From Rhodalgimonas zhirmunskyi (GTDB taxonomy: Bacteria; Pseudomonadota; Alphaproteobacteria; Rhodobacterales; Rhodobacteraceae), in assembly GCA_030848925.1 (NCBI GenBank), contig JANFFA010000003.1:186001-250000 (forward strand): a stretch of 64,000 bases of DNA. The letters run 5' to 3'. The stretch's first letter is position 1, and every line of letters starts with the position of its first letter. The translations under genes were made by a program, and so were the position numbers. The notes beneath the pieces were generated by a model. The model was not told where the DNA came from. It was given only the letters and a program-made list of their open reading frames with translations, and did not search any database. This document shows positions 8,859 to 17,036 of the stretch, one piece after another.

Positions 8859-9233
8859 ATGATCTATAAACTTCCCATTCGCGTTTACTACGAAGACACC
8901 GACATGGCCGGTATCGTCTATTATGCCAACTACCTGCGCTACATCGAACGCGGGCGCAGCGAATGGGTGCGCGAAGTTGGCCTAGATCAGAACAAGATGA
9001 AGGACGAAGACGGCATTGTTTTCGCCGTGCGCCGGGTCGAGGCCGATTACCTTGCCCCTGCCAAGCTGGACGATGAACTCACGGTCGAGACCTGGGTCGA
9101 AAGTCGCAAGCCGGTGCGCATGGTGATGGGTCAGGAGGTCAAGCGCGGCGAACAGGTGTTGTTCCGCGCCATGGTCACCGTGATCTGCATGACGCTCGCG
9201 GGCAAGCCCGTGCGCTTGCCCGATTGGGACTGA
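8859..9233 (+). CDS. ybgC: Tol-Pal system-associated acyl-CoA thioesterase
   Basis: A 124-aa hot-dog-fold thioesterase. The 4-hydroxybenzoyl-CoA-thioesterase signature YYEDTDMAGIVYY lies at 10-22, and Asp15 corresponds to the catalytic Asp18 of E. coli YbgC. YbgC hydrolyses short-chain or acyl-carrier-bound thioesters and is found at the head of tol-pal operons in most Proteobacteria, as here, 214 bp upstream of tolQ. The gap suggests that tolQ also has its own promoter. Confidence 0.93.
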   Translation: MIYKLPIRVYYEDTDMAGIVYYANYLRYIERGRSEWVREVGLDQNKMKDEDGIVFAVRRVEADYLAPAKLDDELTVETWVESRKPVRMVMGQEVKRGEQVLFRAMVTVICMTLAGKPVRLPDWD

Positions 9234-9368
9234 CCTCATCAAGCCTGACCTCATTTGAACTCTTCGCTCGGTGCTGACCGGTTCGGGCTGAGCGACGCCG
9301 ACAACGCCCCTTTCCGGCAATAAATCGCCATTTCAGCCCCACGCTCACAATGCGGTGACGCGGATTTG

Positions 9369-9398
9369 TTGGCTTTCCCCTTTGCGATCCGCTACGAT
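9369..9398 (+). promoter_or_regulatory. Candidate sigma-70 promoter for tolQRAB
   Basis: TTGGCT (9369-9374) and TACGAT (9393-9398) are separated by 18 bp and lie about 50 bp upstream of the tolQ ATG, in the 214-bp gap after ybgC. The match is reasonable but not strong, and no experimental start is known. Confidence 0.3.
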
Positions 9399-9447
9399 AC
9401 ATCGCAACAAGAGCCGCAGCAGACGGCCAAACGTAACGAGCAGGCAG

Positions 9448-10143
9448 ATGGATACACAAACTCTCGCCCTGGCGCAGGAGATCGATTTCTCCCTGTGGGC
9501 CCTATTCGCGCGCGCCACGATCACCGTAAAACTGGTGATGATCCTACTGGTCATCGCCTCTTTCTGGTCGTGGTCGATCATCATTCAGAAGCTGATCACC
9601 TATCGCCGCGCCCGGCGCGAGTCGGCGACGTTTGACCGCGCCTTCTGGTCGGGCGAGCCGCTCGATCAACTCTACCAGCAGATCGGACCCGAACCGGCAG
9701 GTCAGTCGCAAAAGGTGTTCGCTGCCGGGATGACAGAATGGCGCCGCTCGCATCGTGCCGACGGGCAATTCATCGCCGGTGCTCAGGCCCGGATCGATCG
9801 CAGCATGGACGTGGCCATCGCCAAGGAAAGCGAAGGCCTGCAAAAGGGTCTGCCGGTGCTCGCCACCGTCGGCTCGACCGCGCCTTTCGTCGGCCTGTTC
9901 GGCACCGTGGTGGGCATCATGAACGCCTTTGTCGAGATCGCCCAGCAGCAGAACACCAACCTCGCCGTCGTCGCCCCCGGCATCGCCGAGGCGCTTCTGG
10001 CCACCGCGCTCGGCCTTTTGGCCGCGATCCCGGCCGTGGTGTTCTACAACAAGCTTTCGGCCGATGCCGACCGCATCATCGCCGGCTACGAGGCTTTCGC
10101 CGACGAATTCTCGACCATCCTCAGCCGCCAGTTGGACAGCTGA
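9448..10143 (+). CDS. tolQ: Tol-Pal system protein TolQ
   Basis: The proton-channel subunit of the Tol-Pal envelope machine (MotA/TolQ/ExbB family). It has 231 aa with three hydrophobic segments: one near 25-45 and two in the C-terminal half, containing the conserved TVGSTAPFVGLFGTVVG stretch and the GIAEALLATALGLLAAIPA helix. With TolR it uses proton flux to energise TolA. The ATG at 9448 gives the family's normal length. tolR follows with 1 bp between stop and start. Confidence 0.96.
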   Translation: MDTQTLALAQEIDFSLWALFARATITVKLVMILLVIASFWSWSIIIQKLITYRRARRESATFDRAFWSGEPLDQLYQQIGPEPAGQSQKVFAAGMTEWRRSHRADGQFIAGAQARIDRSMDVAIAKESEGLQKGLPVLATVGSTAPFVGLFGTVVGIMNAFVEIAQQQNTNLAVVAPGIAEALLATALGLLAAIPAVVFYNKLSADADRIIAGYEAFADEFSTILSRQLDS

Positions 10144-10144
10144 G

Positions 10145-10627
10145 ATGGGCGCGGGTGTCATCAAATCAAGCGGCGCGGGCGGCGGCAGCCGCAGGCGGCG
10201 GCGCGGCGGCGGACGCCGCAGCCAGCCCATGGCCGAAATCAACGTCACGCCCTTCGTCGACGTGATGCTGGTGCTGCTGATCATCTTCATGGTCGCCGCC
10301 CCGCTGATGACCGTCGGGGTCGAGGTCGAACTGCCAAAGACCGCCGCCAACGCGCTGCCCTCCGAGGCCGAAGAGCCGCTCACCGTGACCATCACCGCCG
10401 ATGGCGGCGTGCAGATCCAGCGCAGCGCCGTGGCGCGTGACGAGCTGGTCGGCAAGTTGCGCGCCATCGCCGCCGAGCGTGAAAGTGATCGCGTCTTCCT
10501 GCGTGCCGATGGGGCCGTGCCTTACGAGCAGGTGATGCAGGTGATGGGCGCGCTCAACCGCGGCGGGTTCTCGAATATCGGGCTGGTCACCGATACCGGC
10601 GGCCCGAAGCTCGATCAGGACAACTGA
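10145..10627 (+). CDS. tolR: Tol-Pal system protein TolR
   Basis: An ExbD/TolR family inner-membrane protein of 160 aa. After a basic, glycine-rich N-terminus (residues 14-25) comes MAEINVTPFVDVMLVLLIIF, in which Asp39 is the essential proton-relay aspartate at the start of the single membrane helix. The rest is periplasmic. The basic tail is longer than in E. coli TolR. It starts 1 bp after tolQ and is 45 bp from tolA, so it belongs to one operon. Confidence 0.96.
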   Translation: MGAGVIKSSGAGGGSRRRRRGGGRRSQPMAEINVTPFVDVMLVLLIIFMVAAPLMTVGVEVELPKTAANALPSEAEEPLTVTITADGGVQIQRSAVARDELVGKLRAIAAERESDRVFLRADGAVPYEQVMQVMGALNRGGFSNIGLVTDTGGPKLDQDN

Positions 10628-10672
10628 TCGCTTGATGCGCCCCGCGCGGGCCAGAGGTGCGACGCAAACACG

Positions 10673-11767
10673 ATGAACACGGGACAGGTCATATCGGCAG
10701 TGGGGCATGTGGGCCTGATCGGCTGGCTGCTGTTCGGCGGCCAGTTCAAGGCCGATCCGTTGCCCTTCGACGTGACCAATGTGGCCGTGATCTCGGGCGA
10801 GGAATTCGATGCGATGGTCGCCGCCACGGTGGCGCCCGAAACCGTGACGGACGTGGCCATGCCCACCCCGCCGGCGGATACGCCCGCCGCCCCCGCGATG
10901 CGCCCACCCCAAGAGGTGCCCCCGGTCCGACCCGCCGAACCGGAGCAGACCGAAACGCCGCCCGCCGATTCCGTGCCCGAAACCCCGACCCCACCGCAAG
11001 AGGCCGAGGTGCAGGACAGCGTTCCCGACATCGTCCCCCCCGCCGAGCCGACGCCGCCCGCGCCCGTGATCGCCGCGCGCCCGCAGGCCCGCCCGGTTGA
11101 ACGCGTCACGCCCGATCCCGTCCCCGCCCCGCCCGAGCCCGAGACCCAACCGGACGAGGTGGTGCGCGAAGAAACCAGCGATGCCCCCAGTGAGGCCCCG
11201 CGCCCCACCGAAGAGGCCACCGCCCCCGAGGAAAGTGTGACCGAGATCGTGCCGGAAGCGAATGCTGCCGTTAGCGCCGCGCCTACCACTTCCGTTCGCC
11301 CGAAAACCCGGCCCAACCGGCCCGCGGCCCAACCCCAAGCCCAGACCGCTGAAAGCCAAACCGAAACCACGGTTCCAGAAAGCGCTGTCAACAGCGCTTT
11401 GGCCGAGGCCTTGGGCAATCCCGGCGGCACGGCGGCGCAGTCGAGCGCACCGCAACTGTCCAGCAGCGAGATCAATGGGCTGATTTCCGCCATTTCCGGC
11501 GAGTGGGACGTGGACCCGGGCGCCGCCTCGGGTAGTGTAACGGTGGTGGTGCGGATCCAGCTCACGCCCGAGGGCCGCCTTGCCGGGTCGCCCGAGTTGG
11601 TCAGCGCCACGGGCGGCGATCAGGCGGCCATCGACGTGGCTTTCCGACGCGCCCGCACAGCAGTGATCGCGGCGGGGCGCAAAGGGTTCGACCTGCCTGC
11701 GGAAAAATATGCCCGTTGGCAGGAAATCGATATAGTTTTCAATCCGGAAAAGATGAGGCTGCAATGA
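10673..11767 (+). CDS. tolA: TolA-like energy-transducing protein
   Basis: A 364-aa TonB/TolA-type protein. It has one N-terminal membrane helix (about 5-22), a long periplasmic linker of roughly 230 residues rich in Pro, Glu, Thr and Ala, and a folded C-terminal domain (about 265-364) with the TonB-C/TolA-C pattern ([37 protein letters not shown]). Identification rests on this architecture and on its place between tolR and tolB, since the linker is not conserved. The linker resembles alphaproteobacterial TolA rather than the Ala/Lys helix of E. coli. The stop overlaps the tolB start (ATGA). Confidence 0.9.
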   Translation: MNTGQVISAVGHVGLIGWLLFGGQFKADPLPFDVTNVAVISGEEFDAMVAATVAPETVTDVAMPTPPADTPAAPAMRPPQEVPPVRPAEPEQTETPPADSVPETPTPPQEAEVQDSVPDIVPPAEPTPPAPVIAARPQARPVERVTPDPVPAPPEPETQPDEVVREETSDAPSEAPRPTEEATAPEESVTEIVPEANAAVSAAPTTSVRPKTRPNRPAAQPQAQTAESQTETTVPESAVNSALAEALGNPGGTAAQSSAPQLSSSEINGLISAISGEWDVDPGAASGSVTVVVRIQLTPEGRLAGSPELVSATGGDQAAIDVAFRRARTAVIAAGRKGFDLPAEKYARWQEIDIVFNPEKMRLQ

Positions 11768-13092
11768 GTTTGAGGTGGATCGTGTTTTGTCTGGCGCTTC
11801 TTGGCGCCCTCGCCCCGGCCTTGCGCGCAAGCGCACAGGATGGCCCGTTGCGCATCGAGATCACCGAAGGCGTGCAGGAACCGATGTCCTACGCCGTGGC
11901 CTCGTTCATCCCCGAGGGCGCCGCCGCCACGCAACTGGCCGCCGACATCAGCCGCGTGGTGACCGAAGATCTTGATGGCACCGGGCTGTTCGCCTCGATC
12001 CCGCAGGCCGCCTTCATCAGCAGTGTTACAAGCTTCTCCTCGCCAATCGAATTCGCCGACTGGAAGGCGATCAATGCGCGCGCCCTGATCACCGGCGCGG
12101 TCAGCGTCGCAGGGGAAAGCGTGACCGTGAAATTCCGCGTCTGGGACGTGTTCTCGGGCGAAGAACTGGGCGAGGGTCTGCAATTCGCGGGCACCACGGC
12201 GGGCTGGCGGCGCATGGCGCACAAGGTCGCCGATACCGTTTACGAACGCATCACCGGCGAAGGCGGCTATTTCGACAGCCGGGTCGTCTATGTCTCGGAA
12301 GACGGGCCAAAAGACGCCCGCAAGAAACGCCTCGCGATCATGGATTACGACGGCGCCAACGTGCAGTACCTGACCGACAGCCGCAACATCGTGCTGGCGC
12401 CGCGCTTCTCGCCCAACGGCGATCGGGTGCTTTATACCAGCTTCGAATCGGGCTTCCCGCGCATCTACGTGCTCGACGTGGCCAATGTCGGCCGCCGCGT
12501 CCTCGAATCCGAAGACGGCACGATGAGTTTCGCGCCGCGCTTCAGCCCCGACAGCAGCAAGGTTTTGTTCTCGCTCGAAGCGGGCGGCAATACCGATCTC
12601 TACCTGATGGACATCGCCTCGGGCGCCAAGACGCGTCTCACCTCTGCCCCTTCGATCGAAACCGCACCCAGCTATTCGCCCGATGGCAGCCGCATCGTGT
12701 TCGAAAGTGATCGCACCGGCACCCGGCAACTTTACGTCATGCCGGCAAGCGGCGGCGAAGCCGTGCGCATCAGCCAAGGGCAAGGGAACTACGGCACGCC
12801 CGTCTGGTCGCCGCGCGGTGACCTGATCGCCTTTACCAAGCAATCCAAGGGTCGTTTCCACATCGGCGTGATGAAGACCGACGGCAGCGCCGAGCGCCTG
12901 CTCACCGCCTCTTTCCTCGAAGAGGGCCCCACCTGGAGCCCCAACGGACGCGTCATCATGTTCACCCGCGAAACCCAGGGCGCGCAGGGCAAGTCGAGCC
13001 TCTATACCGTGGACATCACCGGGCGGAACCTGAAACAGGTCCGCACCCCGGGCGGCGCCTCGGACCCAAGCTGGTCCCCGCTCCAGAAATAG
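11764..13092 (+). CDS. tolB: Tol-Pal system beta-propeller protein TolB
   Basis: A periplasmic protein of 442 aa that links TolA and Pal. A Sec signal peptide occupies residues 1-24 (ASA-QDG cleavage). An N-terminal domain runs to about 170, followed by a six-bladed WD40-like propeller with repeated [41 protein letters not shown] and [13 protein letters not shown] units. The ATG overlaps the tolA stop by 4 nt. In most relatives pal follows directly, but here the next gene is a convergent HMG-CoA reductase. Confidence 0.97.
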   Translation: MSLRWIVFCLALLGALAPALRASAQDGPLRIEITEGVQEPMSYAVASFIPEGAAATQLAADISRVVTEDLDGTGLFASIPQAAFISSVTSFSSPIEFADWKAINARALITGAVSVAGESVTVKFRVWDVFSGEELGEGLQFAGTTAGWRRMAHKVADTVYERITGEGGYFDSRVVYVSEDGPKDARKKRLAIMDYDGANVQYLTDSRNIVLAPRFSPNGDRVLYTSFESGFPRIYVLDVANVGRRVLESEDGTMSFAPRFSPDSSKVLFSLEAGGNTDLYLMDIASGAKTRLTSAPSIETAPSYSPDGSRIVFESDRTGTRQLYVMPASGGEAVRISQGQGNYGTPVWSPRGDLIAFTKQSKGRFHIGVMKTDGSAERLLTASFLEEGPTWSPNGRVIMFTRETQGAQGKSSLYTVDITGRNLKQVRTPGGASDPSWSPLQK

Positions 13093-13105
13093 GGCGCATC
13101 GCCGC

Positions 13106-13144
13106 TTTCATTTTTACTCCGGGGGTTCGGGGGCTGGCCCCCGA
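13106..13144 (-). repeat. Dispersed intergenic hairpin element, copy 3 (probable tolB/mvaA terminator)
   Basis: TTTCATTTTTACTCCGGGGG is followed by a hairpin, TCGGGGGC (13127-13134) and GCCCCCGA (13137-13144), with a 2-nt apex. It is the inverse orientation of the dispersed element. It lies between the convergent tolB and HMG-CoA reductase stops, where it could terminate transcripts from both sides. Confidence 0.65.
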
Positions 13145-13186
13145 CCCCGCCGGTGCCACCCCGCACGCCCCCGGGAAAAAGGGCCG

Positions 13187-14428
13187 CTACCCAAGAATCT
13201 CGCGCGCCACGTCCTCGCGCACGGTGCCGCGCCGGATCATCTCGGCGGCCACCCGGTCGATCTCTTCTCCGGTCGCCCCGGCCACGATCGCCACGTTGCG
13301 CGCATGTAGGCCCATGTGACCGCGCTGGATGCCCTCCGTCGCCAGCGCCCGCAACGCCGAGAAGTTCTGGATCAGCCCCACCGCCGCCGTGACCCGTGCC
13401 AGCCGCGCGGCATCCGTCGCCCCCATGATCGCAAGGCAGGCCTGCGCCGTTGGGTGCGCCTTGGTCGCGCCGCCGACAATGCCCACGGCCATCGGCATCT
13501 CGATCTCGCCCACAAGGTCGCCACCCTCTTTCCAGTAGCGCGTCAGCGGGCCATAGCCGCCCGCCGCGCCCCGCGTGGCGGCAAACGCGTGCGCCCCGGC
13601 CTCAAGCGCGCGGGTATCGTTTCCGGTCGCCAGCGCCACCGCCGCCACCCCGTTCATGATCCCCTTGTTGTGCGTCGCCGCGCGATAGGGATCGTGATGC
13701 GCAAAGTTCCAGGCCGACACGATGCCATCCACCGTCGCCTCCCCGATCTCCGATGCAGGCCACGTCGCGCGCGCCCGCACCAACCGCCGATCCGCAAGGT
13801 TCGACAGAATACGCAGCCCCACCTTGCCGCCGGTCCATTCCTCCAGCAGCGGTGCCAGCCGTTCGGCCATGGTGTTCACCGCATTGGCCCCCATCGCATC
13901 GCGCACATCGACGAACAGGTGCACCACCAAAAACGGCCCCGCGATCCGCACTTCGAGGTCGCGAAACCCGCCGCCAAGCGACACCAGCATCGGATCGCAG
14001 CCATCGCACAGCGCGCCGATTTCGTTCTTCTTGCCCGCCACCAGCGCCCGCGCGGCGGCAAGATCGTCCAGCCCCGTCACCTGCACCTGCGCGATCATGC
14101 AGGGATCATCCGCCTCGCAGGTCACGCCCCCGGCCCCGCGACAGGCCCGCGCGCCATTGCACACCGCCGCGATGACCGAGCTTTCCTCGCTCGCCATCGG
14201 CACCAGCACGTCCTCACCATCGACGATCAGGTTCGTCGCCACCCCCAGCGGAATTTCCATCACCGAGATCACGTTCTCGCTCAGGTGATCGGCCAATTCG
14301 CCCGCATGGGCACCGGCTTCGACCAGATGCGCCACCTCGGCATTGGAAAGCCCCGCCTCGGCGGCGACCTTGGCCAGCCGCTCGGCGCGACTCATGTTGT
14401 GCAATCCGGGTATGCGCGATGTGCTCAT
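13187..14428 (-). CDS. mvaA: Hydroxymethylglutaryl-CoA reductase, class II
   Basis: A 413-aa soluble class II (degradative-type) HMG-CoA reductase, which interconverts HMG-CoA and mevalonate, usually with NAD(H). Motifs include EIPLGVATN (58-66), DAMGAN (177-182), THNKGIMNG with catalytic Lys255, GND with Asp271 and GHMGLHARN with His371/375; Glu82 matches the catalytic glutamate. I choose ATG 14428, which follows GAGGAGGAGG, giving a length close to the Pseudomonas mevalonii enzyme (428 aa). No other mevalonate-pathway gene is nearby. It could serve mevalonate use as carbon source or acetoacetate metabolism. Confidence 0.93.
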   Translation of the reverse strand: MSTSRIPGLHNMSRAERLAKVAAEAGLSNAEVAHLVEAGAHAGELADHLSENVISVMEIPLGVATNLIVDGEDVLVPMASEESSVIAAVCNGARACRGAGGVTCEADDPCMIAQVQVTGLDDLAAARALVAGKKNEIGALCDGCDPMLVSLGGGFRDLEVRIAGPFLVVHLFVDVRDAMGANAVNTMAERLAPLLEEWTGGKVGLRILSNLADRRLVRARATWPASEIGEATVDGIVSAWNFAHHDPYRAATHNKGIMNGVAAVALATGNDTRALEAGAHAFAATRGAAGGYGPLTRYWKEGGDLVGEIEMPMAVGIVGGATKAHPTAQACLAIMGATDAARLARVTAAVGLIQNFSALRALATEGIQRGHMGLHARNVAIVAGATGEEIDRVAAEMIRRGTVREDVAREILG

Positions 14429-14488
14429 TGGGGCCTCCTCCTCATCTGGGGGTAGGCAAGCCGATGGGCGCCGCGCGGTCAAGCGCGA

Positions 14489-14515
14489 AGGGCGGCGCCA
14501 GAACAGCGCCGCCCT
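14489..14515 (-). terminator. Stem-loop after prpE
   Basis: AGGGCGGCGC (14489-14498) pairs perfectly with GCGCCGCCCT (14506-14515) across a 7-nt loop. It lies 24 bp past the prpE stop. There is no clear U-tract in the prpE direction, so it may be a 3'-end stabiliser or an imperfect terminator. Confidence 0.5.
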
Positions 14516-14539
14516 CTCAACTTCGTCCACCAATGCGCC

Positions 14540-16429
14540 TTACTTGGCGAAGCCCAGCGCCTTCAGCGCCTCGGTGATCTCCTCCAGAATGGCCGGATCG
14601 TCGATCGTGGCGGGCATCTTCCACTCCGCCCCATCGGCAATCGCCACCATCGTCCCGCGCAGGATCTTGCCCGATCGCGTCTTGGGCAGGCGGTCCACCA
14701 CGCAGGCCAGCTTGAACGCCGCCACCGGGCCGATCTGATTGCGCACGTCGCGCACCACGTCCTTGACGATCTCGTCATGCGGACGATTGCACCCGGCGTT
14801 GAGGCACAAGAAGCCCAGCGGCGCCTGCCCCTTGAGCGTATCCGACACGCCGATCACGGCACATTCGGCCACGTCCGGATGCCCGGCCAGCACCTCTTCC
14901 ATCGCGCCGGTGGACAGGCGGTGCCCGGCCACGTTGATCACGTCATCGGTGCGCGCCATGATGTAAAGGTAGCCGTCCTCGTCGATCATGCCCGCATCGC
15001 CGGTCTCGTAATAACCCGGGAAATGTTCGAGATAGCTTTTCTTGAACCGCGCCTCGGCATTCCACAGGTTGGGAAGGGTGCCCGGCGGCAAGGGCAGCTT
15101 GATCGCAATCGCGCCCAGCGTGCCGGGGGGCACCTCGTGACCGCCCTCGTCAAGGATATGCACCTCATACCCCGGCATCGGCACCGAAGGGCTGCCGAGT
15201 TTCACCGGAAGCGCCTCAATCCCCAGCGGGTTCGCTGCGATGGCCCAGCCGGTTTCGGTCTGCCACCAGTGGTCGATCACCGGCACGTTCAATTGCTTCT
15301 GCGCCCATGTGATCGTGTCCGGATCGGCCCGCTCACCGGCAAGATAAACGGCCTTGAGACAGGACAGATCGTATTTCTTCACGAATTCGCCTTGCGGATC
15401 TTCGCGCTTTACCGCGCGGAACGCCGTCGGTGCCGTGAAGAAGCTTTTGACCTTGTGCTCGGAAATCACCCGCCAGAAGGTGCCGGCATCGGGCGTGCCG
15501 ACCGGCTTGCCCTCGAACACGATGGTGGTGTTGCCGTGGATCAGCGGCGCATAGGCGATATAGCTGTGCCCCACGACCCAGCCCACATCCGACGCCGCCC
15601 AGAACACATCGCCCGGATCGACGTTATAGATGTTCTTCATCGTCCAGTTCAGCGCAACAAGCTGCCCGGCGGTATGACGGATCACGCCCTTGGGCTGGCC
15701 CGTCGTGCCGCTGGTATAAAGGATATAGGATGGATGATTGCCTTCGACCGGAACGCATTCGGCCGGTTCCACACCGTATTGGAACCCGTGCCAGTTCACG
15801 TCGCGCCCTTCGATCAGCGTCGCGACTTCCTGCTCACGCTGGAAGATGACGCAAAACTCGGGCTTGTGGCTGGATTGCTCGATCGCATTGTCGAGCAGTG
15901 GTTTGTAATGCACCACCCGGCCCGGCTCCAACCCGCAAGAGGCTGCGATGATCGCCTTTGGCTTGGCATCGTCGATCCGCACGGCAAGCTCATGCGCGGC
16001 GAACCCGCCGAACACCACCGAATGCACCGCGCCCAGACGGGCACAGGCCAGCATCGCTTCAAGCGCTTCGACGATCATCGGCATATAGATGATGACGCGG
16101 TCGCCCTTTCCGATCCCCTTGGCGCGCAGCGCCCCGGCCAGCGTGGCAACCCGGTTGCGCAGCTCGACATAAGAAATTTCGCGCTTGGTGTGGGTGATCG
16201 GGCTGTCATAGATGATCGCCGTCTGTTCGCCCCGGCCTGCCTCGACATGGCGGTCGACCGCGTTCCAGCAGGTGTTGCACTTGGCATCGGCGAACCATTC
16301 GTAAAGATTGTCGCCCTTGTCGAAAAGTGCCTTCGACGGTTTCTCGTCCCAGTCGATGGCTTCCGCGGCTTCCATCCAGAACTTTTCGGGGTCCGCCTTC
16401 CACGCGGCGTAGACGTCCTTGTATCCCAT
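14540..16429 (-). CDS. prpE: Propionyl-CoA synthetase (propionate--CoA ligase)
   Basis: An AMP-forming acyl-CoA synthetase that activates propionate to propionyl-CoA, feeding the ethylmalonyl/methylmalonyl-CoA routes. In order: an ACAS N-terminal region with CNTCWNAVDRH (51-61), the P-loop YTSGTTGQPKG (238-248), DHWWQTETGW, and a C-terminal lid with RSGKILRG in which Lys588 is the acetylation-sensitive catalytic lysine. The 629-aa length and the start MGYKDVY are those of PrpE rather than AcsA (about 650 aa). The ATG follows GAGGAGGAG. The upstream region contains TTTGCAAA half-sites for a ScfR-type regulator. Confidence 0.94.
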   Translation of the reverse strand: MGYKDVYAAWKADPEKFWMEAAEAIDWDEKPSKALFDKGDNLYEWFADAKCNTCWNAVDRHVEAGRGEQTAIIYDSPITHTKREISYVELRNRVATLAGALRAKGIGKGDRVIIYMPMIVEALEAMLACARLGAVHSVVFGGFAAHELAVRIDDAKPKAIIAASCGLEPGRVVHYKPLLDNAIEQSSHKPEFCVIFQREQEVATLIEGRDVNWHGFQYGVEPAECVPVEGNHPSYILYTSGTTGQPKGVIRHTAGQLVALNWTMKNIYNVDPGDVFWAASDVGWVVGHSYIAYAPLIHGNTTIVFEGKPVGTPDAGTFWRVISEHKVKSFFTAPTAFRAVKREDPQGEFVKKYDLSCLKAVYLAGERADPDTITWAQKQLNVPVIDHWWQTETGWAIAANPLGIEALPVKLGSPSVPMPGYEVHILDEGGHEVPPGTLGAIAIKLPLPPGTLPNLWNAEARFKKSYLEHFPGYYETGDAGMIDEDGYLYIMARTDDVINVAGHRLSTGAMEEVLAGHPDVAECAVIGVSDTLKGQAPLGFLCLNAGCNRPHDEIVKDVVRDVRNQIGPVAAFKLACVVDRLPKTRSGKILRGTMVAIADGAEWKMPATIDDPAILEEITEALKALGFAK

Positions 16430-16523
16430 TGCATACTCCTCCTCGGCTAAGGGATGTGTTACGCCTCGCCCCTACAGGCGGGCAAGCCCCTTGCACGACG
16501 TAGCGTCAGTTTACCGCAAGAAA

Positions 16524-16612
16524 TTTGCAGAAATCAGAAAAACAACCATGCAAAGTTTTGCAAAGGAGCCGTATTTCCTGCTTTTTCTGGAAATTTTCCA
16601 GAAGTTTGCAAA
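16524..16612. promoter_or_regulatory. Cluster of TTTGCAAA half-sites (ScfR/PccR-type operator)
   Basis: In the 306-bp gap upstream of prpE, TTTGCAGA (16524-16531), ATGCAAA-GT-TTTGCAAA (16548-16564) and TTTGCAAA (16605-16612) lie 95-183 bp before the prpE start. PccR, the propionyl-CoA-responsive ScfR regulator of Rhodobacter sphaeroides, recognises paired TTTGCAAA. Between the last two sites is a separate dyad, TTCTGGAAA-T-TTTCCAGAA (16585-16603). The rest of the gap is AT-rich and holds no gene. Confidence 0.6.
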
Positions 16613-16735
16613 GTTTTCGTCACCCCCACCCAGAGCCGAGAGACTCAGCCGACATTGAAAAAACCGGCGTTATCGGCTAGCCTGACCCTATCAGATCGCC
16701 GGGTCAACGGCGCTGATTTCCCGAAAGCTTCGCAC

Positions 16736-16981
16736 ATGATATTGCTCCGACTTGCCGCGTACGAGCAGCCGTTGAAATGGTTTGCCGTGGTGCTGGGTAT
16801 CCTGAGTACGATCTGTCTGGTTCAGGGCTGGCAACTGGCCGCCATGCTGTTGAACCTGCCATTCTGCCTGATTTGGGTCTATTGCGGCTGGCTCCACACC
16901 GAACCGCAACTCAAGTATCTCAACATCCTGTTTTCGGCGCTCTACGTCTATGGCATCGGCCGCCATGTCCTGTTCGCCTGA
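16736..16981 (+). CDS. Small integral membrane protein (possibly DUF6552)
   Basis: An 81-aa protein with three predicted membrane helices (about 13-29, 33-51 and 60-77), starting MILLRLAAYEQPLKW. The frame is open further upstream, but that region is AT-rich and non-coding in character, so ATG 16736 is preferred. I think it belongs to a small Rhodobacterales family annotated as DUF6552, but cannot confirm it. No function is known. It is divergent from prpE and convergent with maeB. Confidence 0.7.
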   Translation: MILLRLAAYEQPLKWFAVVLGILSTICLVQGWQLAAMLLNLPFCLIWVYCGWLHTEPQLKYLNILFSALYVYGIGRHVLFA

Positions 16982-17036
16982 TCCCGCCTAGACGCGGGCA
17001 CAAGACGGGTTCCGCGCCAGGGGTTCAGTCCAACCT

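Noticed and set aside
14429-14539. Extended N-terminus for HMG-CoA reductase from an upstream start at 14533
   Set aside because: The extra 35 residues are unlike the family, overlap the prpE stem-loop, and lack the strong ribosome site seen before ATG 14428.
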